Program-made: the position numbers and the translations under genes
In this document: positions 53,166 through 63,769 of the stretch, in pieces
How the letters are laid out: the number at the start of each line of letters is the position of its first letter
Position numbering within the stretch: position 1 is the first letter of the stretch
Notes under the pieces: model-generated
What the model was told of the DNA's origin: nothing
Database searches by the model: none
The model's input: only the letters and a program-made list of their open reading frames with translations
Assembly: GCF_900094545.1 (NCBI RefSeq)
Contig: NZ_FMAH01000003.1
Span: forward strand, 247,423 to 311,422
DNA from: Martinezella miluonensis
GTDB lineage: Bacteria > Pseudomonadota > Alphaproteobacteria > Rhizobiales > Rhizobiaceae
Length of the DNA: 64,000 nucleotides
Reading direction: 5' to 3'

Positions 53166-53285
53166 GGCGCGTACATATGTTGTGTTGCTGAAACAGCGCA
53201 TGTCTCGGGAGGAAGCAAAGCCTTCGTTTGCCCGTCAACGACGAAGTCGCAGGTCCGAGGGCCGCAATATTCCGCGACGAAGGTC

Positions 53286-53768
53286 CTATTCGATCGCTGT
53301 GATTTCCAGCTCTTCGTTGCCGAGTGTGGCGAGATCGCCCACAGACTTGCCCATCAGGAGCCTTGCCACAGGGGATACGTAAGAAATCGACCCGGCCTTA
53401 GGGTCGGCCTCGTCCTCACCCACGATACGATATTTCTGAACGCGTCCGTCTTCGCGGCTATAGGTCACCGTGCTCCCGAAAGCGACGACATCTGCGGAGG
53501 CCGGGGCCGGCATGACTTCGGCAGTTCGCACCCTTTCGACGAGGTAGCGCACATCGCGCAAGGGAATGGCGGCCTGCCGCCGGCGCTCGTTGACGTCTTC
53601 GATCCCGTTCGTCGCTTCATAGGCCTCGCGTGCCTGCTGGAGCTGTTGCTCCAGTGCCTTCAATCCAGCCTCGGTCACAAGGTTCGGATGCGGTGAGATA
53701 GCCCGATCCGGCAGCAGGGTTTCCGCAGCCGTTTCGGCACTTTCTTCCTTCATGAACGCTGTGCTCAA
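53286..53768 (-). CDS. GreA/GreB-family transcription elongation factor-like protein
   Basis: A 160-residue protein. The N-terminal coiled coil covers about residues 33-75 (LVTEAGLKALEQQLQQAREA) and the C-terminal FKBP-like domain about 90-160, with VVAFGSTVTY, YRIVGEDEAD, ISYVSPVARLLMGKSVGD, all typical of GreA_GreB. It is not the main GreA length-wise in its linker; such extra copies are common. The TTG at 53766-53768 has GGAG 7 bases upstream and gives the family start MSTAFxKE, so I prefer it to the ATG at 53753. Confidence 0.88.
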   Translation of the reverse strand: MSTAFMKEESAETAAETLLPDRAISPHPNLVTEAGLKALEQQLQQAREAYEATNGIEDVNERRRQAAIPLRDVRYLVERVRTAEVMPAPASADVVAFGSTVTYSREDGRVQKYRIVGEDEADPKAGSISYVSPVARLLMGKSVGDLATLGNEELEITAIE

Positions 53769-53917
53769 TTTCTAACTCCACTTCGGCGCTACGCTTTGAT
53801 CGCAGATGGATATGCGCCTCATTGGCCAGCAAGGCCCATGGCCTCCCTGGAACAATGAGGATCGAATACCAAATCAGGTTTATACCATAGACCCGACGGC
53901 AGCCGCGGAGAAAAGCA

Positions 53918-54376
53918 ATGGCGAAGAGAACATCCAAGTCAGAAATGACGGCCGAGCCCGAACAGGCCGCATCAGGCCCCACACTACTTTCAGGCGGTAA
54001 TCCGCAGATCGCTAAGCGTTATGGCGACGGACCGGTGCAGGCATACATCGCGGCCATGCCGGGCTGGAAAAACGATGTCGGCCGCCACCTCGATGCGCTC
54101 ATCACCAGAGCTGTCCCCGATGTACAGAAGGCGGTCAAATGGAATTCTCCGCTCTACGGCATCGAGGGCGATGGCTGGTTTCTCGGCATTCATTGCTTCG
54201 CGAAATATGTGAAAGTCGCCTTCTTCCGCGGCACGTCGCTTCAACCAATTCCACCGGGCGACTCCAAAAGCGAGCAGACACGCTATCTCAACATCCATGA
54301 GGGTGATCCGATCGACGAGGTACGGCTTGCCGATTGGGTGAAACAGGCGAGCCAATTACCCGGCGAGCGGATGTAG
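53918..54376 (+). CDS. DUF1801 domain-containing protein
   Basis: A 152-residue cytosolic protein of the DUF1801 (YdhG-like) family. Core: VQAYIAAMPGWKNDVGRHLD, VPDVQKAVKWNSPLYGIEG (about residues 67-85), GWFLGIHCFAKYVKVAFFRG, then a C-terminal helix (EVRLADWVKQAS). The function of the family is unknown. ATG at 53918 with GGAG 9 bases upstream. It is divergent from the GreA-like gene. Confidence 0.85.
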   Translation: MAKRTSKSEMTAEPEQAASGPTLLSGGNPQIAKRYGDGPVQAYIAAMPGWKNDVGRHLDALITRAVPDVQKAVKWNSPLYGIEGDGWFLGIHCFAKYVKVAFFRGTSLQPIPPGDSKSEQTRYLNIHEGDPIDEVRLADWVKQASQLPGERM

Positions 54377-54841
54377 CGGCCAGCAGCCGGGACGCCGTTA
54401 CGGACATTTCTTGGGATTTCCTGCGCGATTGCGCAGCATCCGTCGGAAGTTGCAATCACCCAGCAGGCCGACCTGCCTGCATTTCTAATGCCGTGCCAAT
54501 CGTTGAAACTGGCGCGGTGGTCGATCGGCCTTGTATGCTTGCCTCTCCGTTTCGCTTGACATGATGATCGCCACAACCTGTCCGGCCGGCTGTCGGCATA
54601 TCTACGCGCCGCAGCACTATATCGACAGCCGGATATCCCTGATCGATGCCGCGATTATTCCGCAGGACGTCATCCGCCTCAAATCGCTTTTTGCCACTCG
54701 CTTCGGCATTGCGCTCTGAAAAATCGGACGGATGGCGGCCAGAGCAATCGCACTGGTGCGCGATGGGCTGCCGGATTGCCGGCATTCAACGACAAAAGGC
54801 CGCCCGGTTTTCACCAGGCGGCCTTTTGCCAAATGCATTTG
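54377..54841. other. Gene-free stretch ending in a terminator
   Basis: About 465 bases between the DUF1801 gene and the end of ndvB. Short frames on both strands show no family similarity. The only clear element is the ndvB terminator at its right end. Confidence 0.4.
54794..54827 (-). terminator. Rho-independent terminator of ndvB (bidirectional form)
   Basis: Perfect 11-base inverted repeat AAAAGGCCGCC (54794-54804) and GGCGGCCTTTT (54817-54827) around a 12-base loop, 15 bases after the ndvB stop. A- and T-runs on both sides let it work in both directions. Confidence 0.85.
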
Positions 54842-57800
54842 CTAGTGCGCGGACCCGAGCCGATATCCCTCATTGAGATGATCGAGGGCGACGCCATTGA
54901 CCGTCACCGAATATCGGTCTCCCGCGGCGTCCTTCGAAACCGACACCTGGTATTTGCCGCTTGGCAAATCGAGATCCGCCGAGAAGTTGTCCCACTTTGC
55001 CGGCAGCGCCGGCCTTACATGGAGATGACCGTTCTCGACGCGCACGCCGAGGATGCCCTCTATCGCCGTACGATAGAGCCAGCCGCCCGAGCCGGTGTAC
55101 CAGCTCCATCCGCCGCGACCCTTGAGAGCGCCCTCGCCATAGACGTCGCCGGCAATCACGTAGGGCTCGACGCGGTAGACATCCGCCGCCGATTTATCGA
55201 GCGAATGATTGATCGGGTTGAGCATTTCAAAGCAGCGCCAGGCATCTTCCGACCGGCCCATGCGCGCGAAGGCGAGCGTGGTCCATACGGCGGCATGAGT
55301 ATACTGTCCGCCGTTTTCGCGAACGCCCGGGGGATAGGCCTTGATGACGCCGGGATCGTTGGCCGGCTTCGAGAAGGGCGGCGTGAGCAACCGGATGAAC
55401 CCGCCTTCCTTATCCGCGAGCTTTTCGAGAACGGCATTCATTGCCATCTCGCTGCGCTCCGGATTGCCCTCGCCGGACAGAACGCTCCACGACTGGGCGA
55501 TCGAGTCGATCTTTGCCTGATCGGACTGGCTGGAGCCGAGCGGCGCACCGTTGTCGTAATAGCCGCGACGATAGTAGTCGCCATCCCAGCCGGCAGTTTC
55601 GAGCGCTTCCTTCAGCTTGGTCAGGTGTTCCGACCAGCGGCTAACGCGCTGCGTGTCGCCGCGCGCCTCGGCATAGCCGATGAACTGGCGAAGCGAACCA
55701 GCCAGGAACCAGCCGAGCCAGACGCTCTCGCCACGGCCATCGATGCCGACGCGATCCATCTTGTCGCACCAGTCGCCGCTCATCATCAGCGGTAGGCCAT
55801 TTACGCCCGAGCGCTTGATTGCCAGGTCGAGGCCAAGGGCGGCATGCTCGTAGAGCGATGCGTTCTCGGAGGAGACACGCGGCACGAGGAACGCGTCATA
55901 CTGGCCGGGGCTAAGCTCAGCCCCTTCGACGAAGGGCAGCATCTCGTCGAAGATCGCCATATCGCCGGTCGCCGTGCAATATTGGTCGACCGCATAGGCG
56001 AGCCAGACGGGATCGTCCGAAATATTCGTCCTGACGCCGGCACCGCTATCGGCCAGCCACCAGTGCTGGAAGTCACCCTTCGCAAACTGGCGACGGCCGG
56101 TATTGAGGATTTGCTTGCGGGCAATCTCTGGCGAATGCAGCATGAAGGCCAGAGAATCCTGCAACTGGTCGCGCAGACCCCAGGCGCCGCTCGACTGGTA
56201 GAAGGCGGTACGCGCCATGATGCGGCAGCTAAGCGTCTGATAGGGCAGCCAGTTATTGACCATGAAATCGAAGCGCTGATCCGGGGTCGAAACACGCGTC
56301 TTGCCCGTAAACGTCTTCCAGTAGCCTTTGGTCTTGCCGAGCACTTCCTCGAAGCTGACGGAGCGGATATCGGCTATGAGCGCGGCCGATTCCTCGCGCG
56401 AGCCGGCATCGCCCATATAGAAGCAGATGGCGCGCTCTTCGCCCGGCTCGATCGTCAGATCGAAGGCCATCGCCGCTGCCGGATCCCCATCAAGCTCGAT
56501 CACATCAGACAGGCGCGAGCCCGCCGAAACCTTGCGAGGCTGCTGGATCGTTCCGTGGCGGCCGATGAATTCGCGGCGGCTGCCGGAAACACTCGAGGGC
56601 TTTTCGCTCGCCGCAAAGGACGCCACGCGCCCGCCAAAATCGACGCTGAACGGATTGTTCGCGAAGATCACGCCGCTCTCCCGATCGAATTCGGAGACGA
56701 TGAACGGCTTGCTCTTAGTCGGGTTGTTGCCGAGAATCCATTCGGCATAACCGTAGAGACGAAGCTTGCGGGCGACGCTCGCAGTGTTGCGAATGCGAAG
56801 CTGCGTCAGCTTAACCGGCTTCTGCATGTCAAGCGTCTGAGTGACGTCCAGCGCAATCTCGTCCTGGACGGTCGAGAAGACCGAATAGCCCAGGCCGTGA
56901 CGGACCTCGAAGCTCGTATCTGAATTCTGTGCCAAGGCAGCATAGGGAACGATAACCGAACCGCGGTCGAGATCTTTGAGGTAGAAGGCTTCGCCGGGCC
57001 TGTTGATGACCATGTCGTTGGTCCAGGGCGTCAGCTGATGGTCGCGGGAGTTCTGGCTCCAGGTGAAGGCGGCACCTTCGGCCGAGACATGGAAGCCGAA
57101 GCTCTCATTGGCCATGATGTTGACCCACGGGTGCGGCGTTTGCTCGCCGCCTGAAAGGCGCACGACATACTCGCTACCATCACTAGCGAAGCCGCCATAG
57201 CCGTTCCAGAATGTGAGATCGCTGCCATCGCCGTTTGTCGGCGCGTCCTTGCTGCGTGTCATTCTCGGCACGAGGGTGGAATCGCCCCACTGGCCAAGCA
57301 GCGCCGGCGATCCTGCGACCGACCGAGCCCGTTCCAGCTGATCGTTCAAGCTTCCGTCCCGTCCACGCAGCACGATGCGCGACGACGCGATGATCGCATC
57401 ATAGACGTCGGGCGCGGTCATATCCTTGCGAATGACGTAGATGTTGCGCTGAATGCCGGCGGCCTCGCTTGCATGGCGCGCGCCATCGCAGAGCTGATCG
57501 ATCGTGCGCTGCATCTCCGAGGCGTCCTCGCCGGTGCGCTCGTTGAAGATCACGAGATCGACCTCGACGCCGCGCGATTGCAGGAAGCCTTGAGCGCGCA
57601 GCAATTCCTTGACGAGATCGGTGCCGAGCTCGTCGGTGATGCGCAAGGCCATGATCGGCGCGTCGCCGGAGAGGGTCGCGCCCCAGAGAACCGACTGAGA
57701 CCGGAGCCCGGCACGAACCGTCTGCTTGTCCGCCCGCAGCGACATCTCGGGATAGACGATGTAGCGGGCAAAGCGCTGATAGGCGGCCGCTTCCTTGGAG

Positions 57801-60800
57801 TTGACACCGATCTGGCGCAGCTGCTTCTGGGTCCGGGTCCACGCCTGGACGAGGCCTTGGGCAAAGCTGTCCGGTTGGCGATAATGCTCCACCGCTGTCT
57901 CGAGCTCCGCCCGGCTTCCGGCCGCAATGGTCCAGAAGACCAGGCTGACCTTCTGGCCGGCCGGAATGCGCACGACGCGACGCAGCGAGACGCAGGCATC
58001 CATGGTGAAGCCATCCGTGCCTGAAAGCGTGGCGCCTTCGTCAAAGGCGGCGGCTTCCGTCAACGTGCGTCCCCTGCCGAGGAAACGCATGCGGTCAGTT
58101 TCGAACTGGGTCGGGCCGTCTCCGCCGCTACCATCCACCACAAGCTGCGCGATCGCAACTTCCGGATCGGTCACGCCGCGCTTGCGGCGCTCGACGAAAA
58201 TGGCGTCGCCACGGCCGGCGATCTCGGTATGCACAAACATGCGGGCGAAGACAGGATGCCCCGTATCGACGATATCGAGCGTGGCAACCGGCTCCATATA
58301 GGAGGTAATCTCGATCACCCGGTCTTCCGTGCCGGAATTGGTAATCGTCAGACGGCGGCCTTCCGCATCGTGATCACTCGCGATGAAGACTTCCATTTCG
58401 CTGGTCAATTCGCCGACAGTCTTGACGAATTCAGCCTTGTCGTCGCTGAAGGTGACGCGAACGTGCTCGTTGGCAATCGAGCGCGGCTCGGCGGTGGCGG
58501 ACCACCATTCATGCGACGCAGTGTCCCGCAGGAAGATGAAGGAACCCCAGCGGTCTTCCGTCGGATCGGCACGCCAGCGATTGATGGAAAGGTTGTTCCA
58601 GCGGGTGTAGCCGGCGCCGGTCGCCGTCAGCATGGTCGAATAGCGGCCATTGGAGAGCAGCAGCAATTCCCGCTCGCGAGAGGCCGGATCTTCGACGCGA
58701 CGCACCTCTGGGCGCATGAGATCGCCCTGGATGGTTGCCGGAGCATCGGTCTCGTGCTTGGAGGCCATGACCGGGATGTCGCGCGGCGCCTTTTCCTGCA
58801 GCAGCAGCTCGGCTGCCTCGATCACCGGATCGGCGTGGAAGAGCTCGCGCAGAAGCCCGTCGAAAGCGACGTTGGCGACGGCTGCGATCGACATGCCATG
58901 ATGGTGGGCATAGTAGTTGTAGACAACCGCACACTTCTTGCCTTCCGGCACGCGGCTCGGCGTGAAATCGACGGCATCGTGGAAGCCGTACATGCCGAGC
59001 GCACCGACGGCCTTTAGCTTTTCGAGGTTCTCAAGCGCGGCAATCGGATTGTACTGGCTTGCAAGCAGCGAAGCGTAGGGCGCGATGACAGCATTCTGGC
59101 CGAGACCGCGCTTCAGGCCGAGCGTCGGTACGCCGAAATTGCTGTACTGATAATTCATCTGGTGGTCGCGGGCATTGAACGCCGCTTCCGAGATGCCCCA
59201 CGGGATGCCAACGCCGAGGCGCTTGGCGTAATTCATCTGTTCCTGGACGATCAGATTGTTGGTCTGATTGAGGATGCCGCCCTGGCGCTCCTGCATGACG
59301 AGCGGCGGCATCAGGTATTCGAACATCGAACCCGACCAGGAGACCAGCGCGCCGCGCGGCCCCACTGGAACGACATGGCGTCCGAGCTTGTACCAATGTT
59401 CGGTCGGTAGATCGCCCTTCGCGACAGCAAAGAGGCTGGTCAGGCGTGCCTCGGATGCAAGCAAGTCATAACATGCGGCATCGACCTCTTCGGTCTCGAC
59501 CCGGAAACCGATCGACAATAGGCGACGCTCCGGACGGAAGAGGAAGCTGAAGTCCATGGCGAAGGCGATATCGCGGGCGCGGGCGCCGACGGCAATCAGC
59601 CTTTCGGAGATGGCGTCGATCTTCGCCTGATCAAGCGCATTGTCGACCAGATGTAGCTCGCAGGTCGCCACGAGCCTGCCGGCCCAATAGACGACTTCCT
59701 CACTCCGCGCGGTCTTGACCTGCTGGTCGAGATCGGCGGCGCGCTTGCTGATCTCACGGGCGTCCTCCACCAGCCGTTCGATGGCGGCCAGAGAGAATTC
59801 CTTCTTCTGCTTGGCAGCGGCAAGCGTGTTTTCGAGAGCAGCGATCCGCTCGTCGACCCGATCCCGAAGGTCGCGACTTATCTTGTTGTCGTCCGCAAGC
59901 TCGGCAAGAACTTCGCGAAGAATACCGACAATATCACCGATACCATCGAGACTGCCGTGAAGCTGAGCCGTAGGCGACTGTGCCCAACTGCGGCAGGCGG
60001 AACCGACCGCGATCAGATGGCCGGCGAGGTTGCCGCTATCGACAGACGAAACATATTTGCGGCCGAGCGGCTTCAGCGTATCGGTATGATACCAGTTGAA
60101 GAGGTGGCCACGGTATTTTTCGAGCTTCTCGGTGGTGTCGATCGTCTGCTCGATGCGCTTGACCGCCTCCTCGAACGAAATCCAGCCGAACTGGCGCGCC
60201 GAGATCACCGACAGAAGATAGACGCCGATATTGGTCGGCGACGTCCGCATAGCGACGACCGCATGCGGCGTCTGCTGCACGTTATCGGGCGGCAGATAGT
60301 GCTGGCCGGGCACGACGAAATTGTCGAAGTAGCGCCAGGTCCGCCGTGCAATCTTGCGAAGCTCGCTCCTGACCTTGTCGGGAACGACCAGCCGGTCTTC
60401 GGTCTCCGCCGTCTGGCTGACGATCCAGGCGATCATGGGCGACAGCACCCAGAGAATGATGAAGGGAACTCCGACCAGATAGGCGCTGTCGCCGGAATAC
60501 ATGGCGAAAAGCAGCGCGAGAATGGCAAGCACGGGAGCGCGCCACATGACCTTGTAGTGGCCAAGGACGGTGGTCTGCGCCGAGGCCTGGGCGCTTGCGG
60601 CGGTGCGCCATTGCAGCATCAGCTTGTGGCTGACGAAGAGACGATAGAGCGAGCGGAGGATGGCATCGGCCATGACGCATGCGCTGTCGGCAATGAAGAC
60701 GACACGCAACGCGACCTGGGCGTTCGCATTCTGGATATCGGTCCAGACCATATGCAGATGCGCGCCCAGGATGATGTCGCTCGTGCGCGGGATGATGCCG

Positions 60801-63349
60801 TTGATCAAAGACAGCGTCGGCGCCACGAACAGGCTGAAGATCAACACGATCTGCCAGAGGAGCGCGCCAAGCGGGCTCATCCAGTACCAGCCGAGAGCGG
60901 ACGCCAGGAACCAGGCGATCGGCGTCAGCGAACGGCGCAGATTGTCGGCCATCTTCCAGCGGCCGAGCGCCGTCACGCCACGCTTCGGATCGAAGATATA
61001 AGGAAGAAGCTGCCAGTCGCCCCGAGCCCAGCGATGCTGGCGCGAGACTTCCACTTCGTAGCGGATGGGGAAATCCTCGACGAGTTCGCAGTCGGTCACC
61101 AGGGCGCAGCGGGCCATCGAGCCTTCGAGCAAGTCGTGGCTCAGCACCGAGTTTTCGGCGATCCTGCCCTTCAGCGAGGCTTCGAAAGCGTCGACGTGAT
61201 AGAGGCCTTTGCCTGTGAAGGTGCCTTCGCCGGTGATGTCCTGATAGACGTCGGAGACCGCAAAGACGTAGGGGTCGAGGCCGCGATTGACCGAGAAGAT
61301 GCGCTGGAAGGCCGACGCATCCTTGCCCGTCGTCAGCGACGGCGTGACACGCGGCTGCAGGACGCTATAGCCGTCGACGACGCGCTGGCTCTTGGCATCG
61401 AAAACCGGACGGTTGATCGGATGATGCAGCTTGCCGACGAGCTTGGTCACCGTATCGCGAATGATGCGCGTGTCGCTATCCAGGGTCATGACGTATTTCA
61501 CGTCCTGCGGCACAGTATCGGCACCGGGAAGGAAGGTCGTGTTCGGATCGCCGCGCAGCAGCATGTTCAGTTCATGCAGCTTGCCGCGCTTGCGCTCCCA
61601 GCCCATCCAAGCGCCTTCGGCCTCATTGTAGAGGCGACGACGGTGCAGGAGGTAGAAGCGCTGCTTGCCGTTCTCGGCATAGCGCGCATCCAGATTGGCC
61701 ATCTGGCGACGTGCGTAGTCGAGAACTTCAAGATCACGCGCGTTCTGTTCTTCCTGGCTATCGGGCCAGTCGCTGAGCAGGGCGTAGTAGATTTCGCCGC
61801 GCGGGTTGGCGAGATAATGAACTTCGAGATTGCGGATCAATTCGTCCACATGCTCGCGTTTGCCGATGAGGCTCGGAATGGTGACGAGCGTGCGGGCCTC
61901 TGCCGGCAAGCCCTTCTTGAATTCGTAGCCGATCAGGCGATCAGGGGCGATGAAGAAGGTGGCGAAAAAGTTGAAGAGACCTGTCGCGCCTTCCGAGGCC
62001 GGAAGCGCGAATGCCAGCAGAAGAACGATCGTCGCGACAAGGGGAATGCCCGTGCTGACGAAAACGCCGCCAACGGCAATCAGCGCCAGCAGCGTCAGGG
62101 TGAGCACAGGTATGGCGATCGCAAGCCAGTTCAAACGGCGGATCGCCCGCATGAACCGAACGCCGAGCGGTTTGCGGAAGCCGATCTCCGCCTCAAGCGC
62201 GGGACGTCCCGCACCGACCAGGAAATAGCCGACGTTGTTGGCTGCGGACGAAGCATCCTTGCTACTGGCGCTTGCGCGCTCGGCGAGCTGGATTGCCACT
62301 TCTGCGATATCGAGCTCCGTTTTCTCGCTGCGTTTTGCGAGCTTTTCGATCTGACGGCGATAGGAATTGCGCGAGCCGGAGTCGAGTTCGGCATAATCCG
62401 TCTGCTTCCACAGAAGCTTGTCGATCTTGCTGACCTCTTCGACCCAGGTCGACCAATCGGTATCGTTGATCTCCCTGAGGCTCTTGATGATGCTGCCCAT
62501 CAGCGTATTGCCGGCCGCAAGCCGGCTCTGCTCGACCGACATGACGGTTTCGGCATCGGCACCGTTGGCGGCAAGCTTTGCCTCCAGCCAGCCAAGCGCA
62601 GCCTCGGTGGGCTCAAGGGCGTTGCGCAGGCGGTAATGCAGCTGGGTGACGAAGGTCGAATCGCTGAGATTGGCGGCCAGCGTCTCCAGGAATTCGACGG
62701 ATTTGGCGTCTCCGAGAGCGATTGCCTTGTTGGCGGCATCGTTGGCGATGCCGCGCATCTCGCGGCTCTTGTCGATCCGTGTCGCAACGCGCCTGAGATT
62801 GTCGATCAGCACGTAGCGAACGAGCGACGGCAGCGCCCAGAGTTCGCCGATATGCAGGGTCTGTACGTCCTGGAAACCTTCGGTCGCGGCCGCCATGCCT
62901 GCATTGCTGATATTGCTGTGGGCATGCGCCATGTACAGCCAGGCGAGTGCCAGGGTGCGGGGGACATCGACCCCATTCAGCTTGATGGTGCGCAGCTCGC
63001 GATAGAATTTCTTCGGGAAGTCGCGACGGACTTCCTGGATCGCCTCCTCGACGATGTAGTGGTTGTCGAGCAACCATTCCGTCGCCGGCGTGATGCTTTC
63101 GCCCGCGTCGACATCTGCCGCTGCGGATTTGTAGACCCGCAGGATCTCGCTCTCGTTTTCGCGATGTCTCTGGAAGAAATCGAAATTTTCGAAGCTCGTG
63201 ACGTCAAGCTGCCGGCGTTCCGCAAACTGCGTGGCCTTCGCTCTCAGCTGATCATTCGATAAAAGAGGAGAGCGAATCCCGAAGTCGAGATCCGTGTGAG
63301 GCGATTTGGCCTGTGCGGTCGAACCGCCCGCTGAATTTTGAGGCACCAT
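54842..63349 (-). CDS. ndvB: Cyclic beta-1,2-glucan synthase (NdvB/ChvB)
   Basis: A 2835-residue inner-membrane enzyme, the family's full length, that makes cyclic beta-1,2-glucan from UDP-glucose for osmotic adaptation and host interaction. A soluble N-terminal part is followed by helices around residues 400-460. The GT84 catalytic domain has VMTLDSDTRI (about 620) and RQHRWARGDWQLL (about 770); more helices follow at about 800-975. Then come a DUF3131/glycoamylase-like region (HLFNWYHTDTLKPLG, about 1085; GIPWGISEAAFNARDHQMNY, about 1390) and a C-terminal GH94 phosphorylase-like domain with MSGDWCDKMDRVG (about 2530), which in Brucella Cgs controls chain length. ATG at 63347-63349 has only a weak ribosome site. 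Terminator directly after the stop. No ndvA exporter gene is visible within the window. Confidence 0.97.
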   Translation of the reverse strand: MVPQNSAGGSTAQAKSPHTDLDFGIRSPLLSNDQLRAKATQFAERRQLDVTSFENFDFFQRHRENESEILRVYKSAAADVDAGESITPATEWLLDNHYIVEEAIQEVRRDFPKKFYRELRTIKLNGVDVPRTLALAWLYMAHAHSNISNAGMAAATEGFQDVQTLHIGELWALPSLVRYVLIDNLRRVATRIDKSREMRGIANDAANKAIALGDAKSVEFLETLAANLSDSTFVTQLHYRLRNALEPTEAALGWLEAKLAANGADAETVMSVEQSRLAAGNTLMGSIIKSLREINDTDWSTWVEEVSKIDKLLWKQTDYAELDSGSRNSYRRQIEKLAKRSEKTELDIAEVAIQLAERASASSKDASSAANNVGYFLVGAGRPALEAEIGFRKPLGVRFMRAIRRLNWLAIAIPVLTLTLLALIAVGGVFVSTGIPLVATIVLLLAFALPASEGATGLFNFFATFFIAPDRLIGYEFKKGLPAEARTLVTIPSLIGKREHVDELIRNLEVHYLANPRGEIYYALLSDWPDSQEEQNARDLEVLDYARRQMANLDARYAENGKQRFYLLHRRRLYNEAEGAWMGWERKRGKLHELNMLLRGDPNTTFLPGADTVPQDVKYVMTLDSDTRIIRDTVTKLVGKLHHPINRPVFDAKSQRVVDGYSVLQPRVTPSLTTGKDASAFQRIFSVNRGLDPYVFAVSDVYQDITGEGTFTGKGLYHVDAFEASLKGRIAENSVLSHDLLEGSMARCALVTDCELVEDFPIRYEVEVSRQHRWARGDWQLLPYIFDPKRGVTALGRWKMADNLRRSLTPIAWFLASALGWYWMSPLGALLWQIVLIFSLFVAPTLSLINGIIPRTSDIILGAHLHMVWTDIQNANAQVALRVVFIADSACVMADAILRSLYRLFVSHKLMLQWRTAASAQASAQTTVLGHYKVMWRAPVLAILALLFAMYSGDSAYLVGVPFIILWVLSPMIAWIVSQTAETEDRLVVPDKVRSELRKIARRTWRYFDNFVVPGQHYLPPDNVQQTPHAVVAMRTSPTNIGVYLLSVISARQFGWISFEEAVKRIEQTIDTTEKLEKYRGHLFNWYHTDTLKPLGRKYVSSVDSGNLAGHLIAVGSACRSWAQSPTAQLHGSLDGIGDIVGILREVLAELADDNKISRDLRDRVDERIAALENTLAAAKQKKEFSLAAIERLVEDAREISKRAADLDQQVKTARSEEVVYWAGRLVATCELHLVDNALDQAKIDAISERLIAVGARARDIAFAMDFSFLFRPERRLLSIGFRVETEEVDAACYDLLASEARLTSLFAVAKGDLPTEHWYKLGRHVVPVGPRGALVSWSGSMFEYLMPPLVMQERQGGILNQTNNLIVQEQMNYAKRLGVGIPWGISEAAFNARDHQMNYQYSNFGVPTLGLKRGLGQNAVIAPYASLLASQYNPIAALENLEKLKAVGALGMYGFHDAVDFTPSRVPEGKKCAVVYNYYAHHHGMSIAAVANVAFDGLLRELFHADPVIEAAELLLQEKAPRDIPVMASKHETDAPATIQGDLMRPEVRRVEDPASRERELLLLSNGRYSTMLTATGAGYTRWNNLSINRWRADPTEDRWGSFIFLRDTASHEWWSATAEPRSIANEHVRVTFSDDKAEFVKTVGELTSEMEVFIASDHDAEGRRLTITNSGTEDRVIEITSYMEPVATLDIVDTGHPVFARMFVHTEIAGRGDAIFVERRKRGVTDPEVAIAQLVVDGSGGDGPTQFETDRMRFLGRGRTLTEAAAFDEGATLSGTDGFTMDACVSLRRVVRIPAGQKVSLVFWTIAAGSRAELETAVEHYRQPDSFAQGLVQAWTRTQKQLRQIGVNSKEAAAYQRFARYIVYPEMSLRADKQTVRAGLRSQSVLWGATLSGDAPIMALRITDELGTDLVKELLRAQGFLQSRGVEVDLVIFNERTGEDASEMQRTIDQLCDGARHASEAAGIQRNIYVIRKDMTAPDVYDAIIASSRIVLRGRDGSLNDQLERARSVAGSPALLGQWGDSTLVPRMTRSKDAPTNGDGSDLTFWNGYGGFASDGSEYVVRLSGGEQTPHPWVNIMANESFGFHVSAEGAAFTWSQNSRDHQLTPWTNDMVINRPGEAFYLKDLDRGSVIVPYAALAQNSDTSFEVRHGLGYSVFSTVQDEIALDVTQTLDMQKPVKLTQLRIRNTASVARKLRLYGYAEWILGNNPTKSKPFIVSEFDRESGVIFANNPFSVDFGGRVASFAASEKPSSVSGSRREFIGRHGTIQQPRKVSAGSRLSDVIELDGDPAAAMAFDLTIEPGEERAICFYMGDAGSREESAALIADIRSVSFEEVLGKTKGYWKTFTGKTRVSTPDQRFDFMVNNWLPYQTLSCRIMARTAFYQSSGAWGLRDQLQDSLAFMLHSPEIARKQILNTGRRQFAKGDFQHWWLADSGAGVRTNISDDPVWLAYAVDQYCTATGDMAIFDEMLPFVEGAELSPGQYDAFLVPRVSSENASLYEHAALGLDLAIKRSGVNGLPLMMSGDWCDKMDRVGIDGRGESVWLGWFLAGSLRQFIGYAEARGDTQRVSRWSEHLTKLKEALETAGWDGDYYRRGYYDNGAPLGSSQSDQAKIDSIAQSWSVLSGEGNPERSEMAMNAVLEKLADKEGGFIRLLTPPFSKPANDPGVIKAYPPGVRENGGQYTHAAVWTTLAFARMGRSEDAWRCFEMLNPINHSLDKSAADVYRVEPYVIAGDVYGEGALKGRGGWSWYTGSGGWLYRTAIEGILGVRVENGHLHVRPALPAKWDNFSADLDLPSGKYQVSVSKDAAGDRYSVTVNGVALDHLNEGYRLGSAH

Positions 63350-63769
63350 AGCATCTGCTCTTCTATTGAGATCATTATCGAGATCATATCCGACCGTGTA
63401 TTCTAACCAAACAAGGTGCGCAGTTGGGAGCTAGCGTTTCGTGTTCGGGTTCTTCATTGGCATGAAGGGAAATAGCTAAGTTCAGACATGAGATGTTGGA
63501 AACAGTTAACGCTTCTCAATAGCGGCTTCAAAATGAACGCGCGATTAATCAAGATATTTATTTAACAAGCAAGAATGAGGAGTTGGCGCGATACGCCGTG
63601 CTTGGCGCCACCTGGCAAGTTGAGCTGCCGGCCGCTGACGCGAGTAGCATGCCGCCGCTGCCGCGATCCAATTCTGCTAAAGACATAGAAAAGGCCCCCA
63701 ATTCAGCCTGTGTGAGAAGTCCGGCAAATCAATTAAGGTGGCCGCATTGGAAACGATGCGGCCATTTTC
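63350..63769. other. ndvB upstream region and left end of an insertion sequence
   Basis: The first 230 bases are AT-rich and should hold the ndvB promoter. From about 63695 the sequence changes: ATTCAGCCTGTGTGAGAAGT (63699-63718) looks like the terminal inverted repeat and leader of the IS1182-family element whose transposase follows. The exact IS boundary cannot be fixed without the right end. Confidence 0.45.

Noticed and set aside
54531..54719. A 62-codon plus-strand frame before the ndvB terminator
   Set aside because: No family similarity and no ribosome site; the opposite strand has equally long frames.
59957..63262. An 1101-codon open frame on the plus strand inside ndvB
   Set aside because: It is antisense to the well-matched ndvB domain region, is rich in Arg/His/Asp/Gln with no membrane or domain motif, and reflects GC-rich codon use of the real gene.
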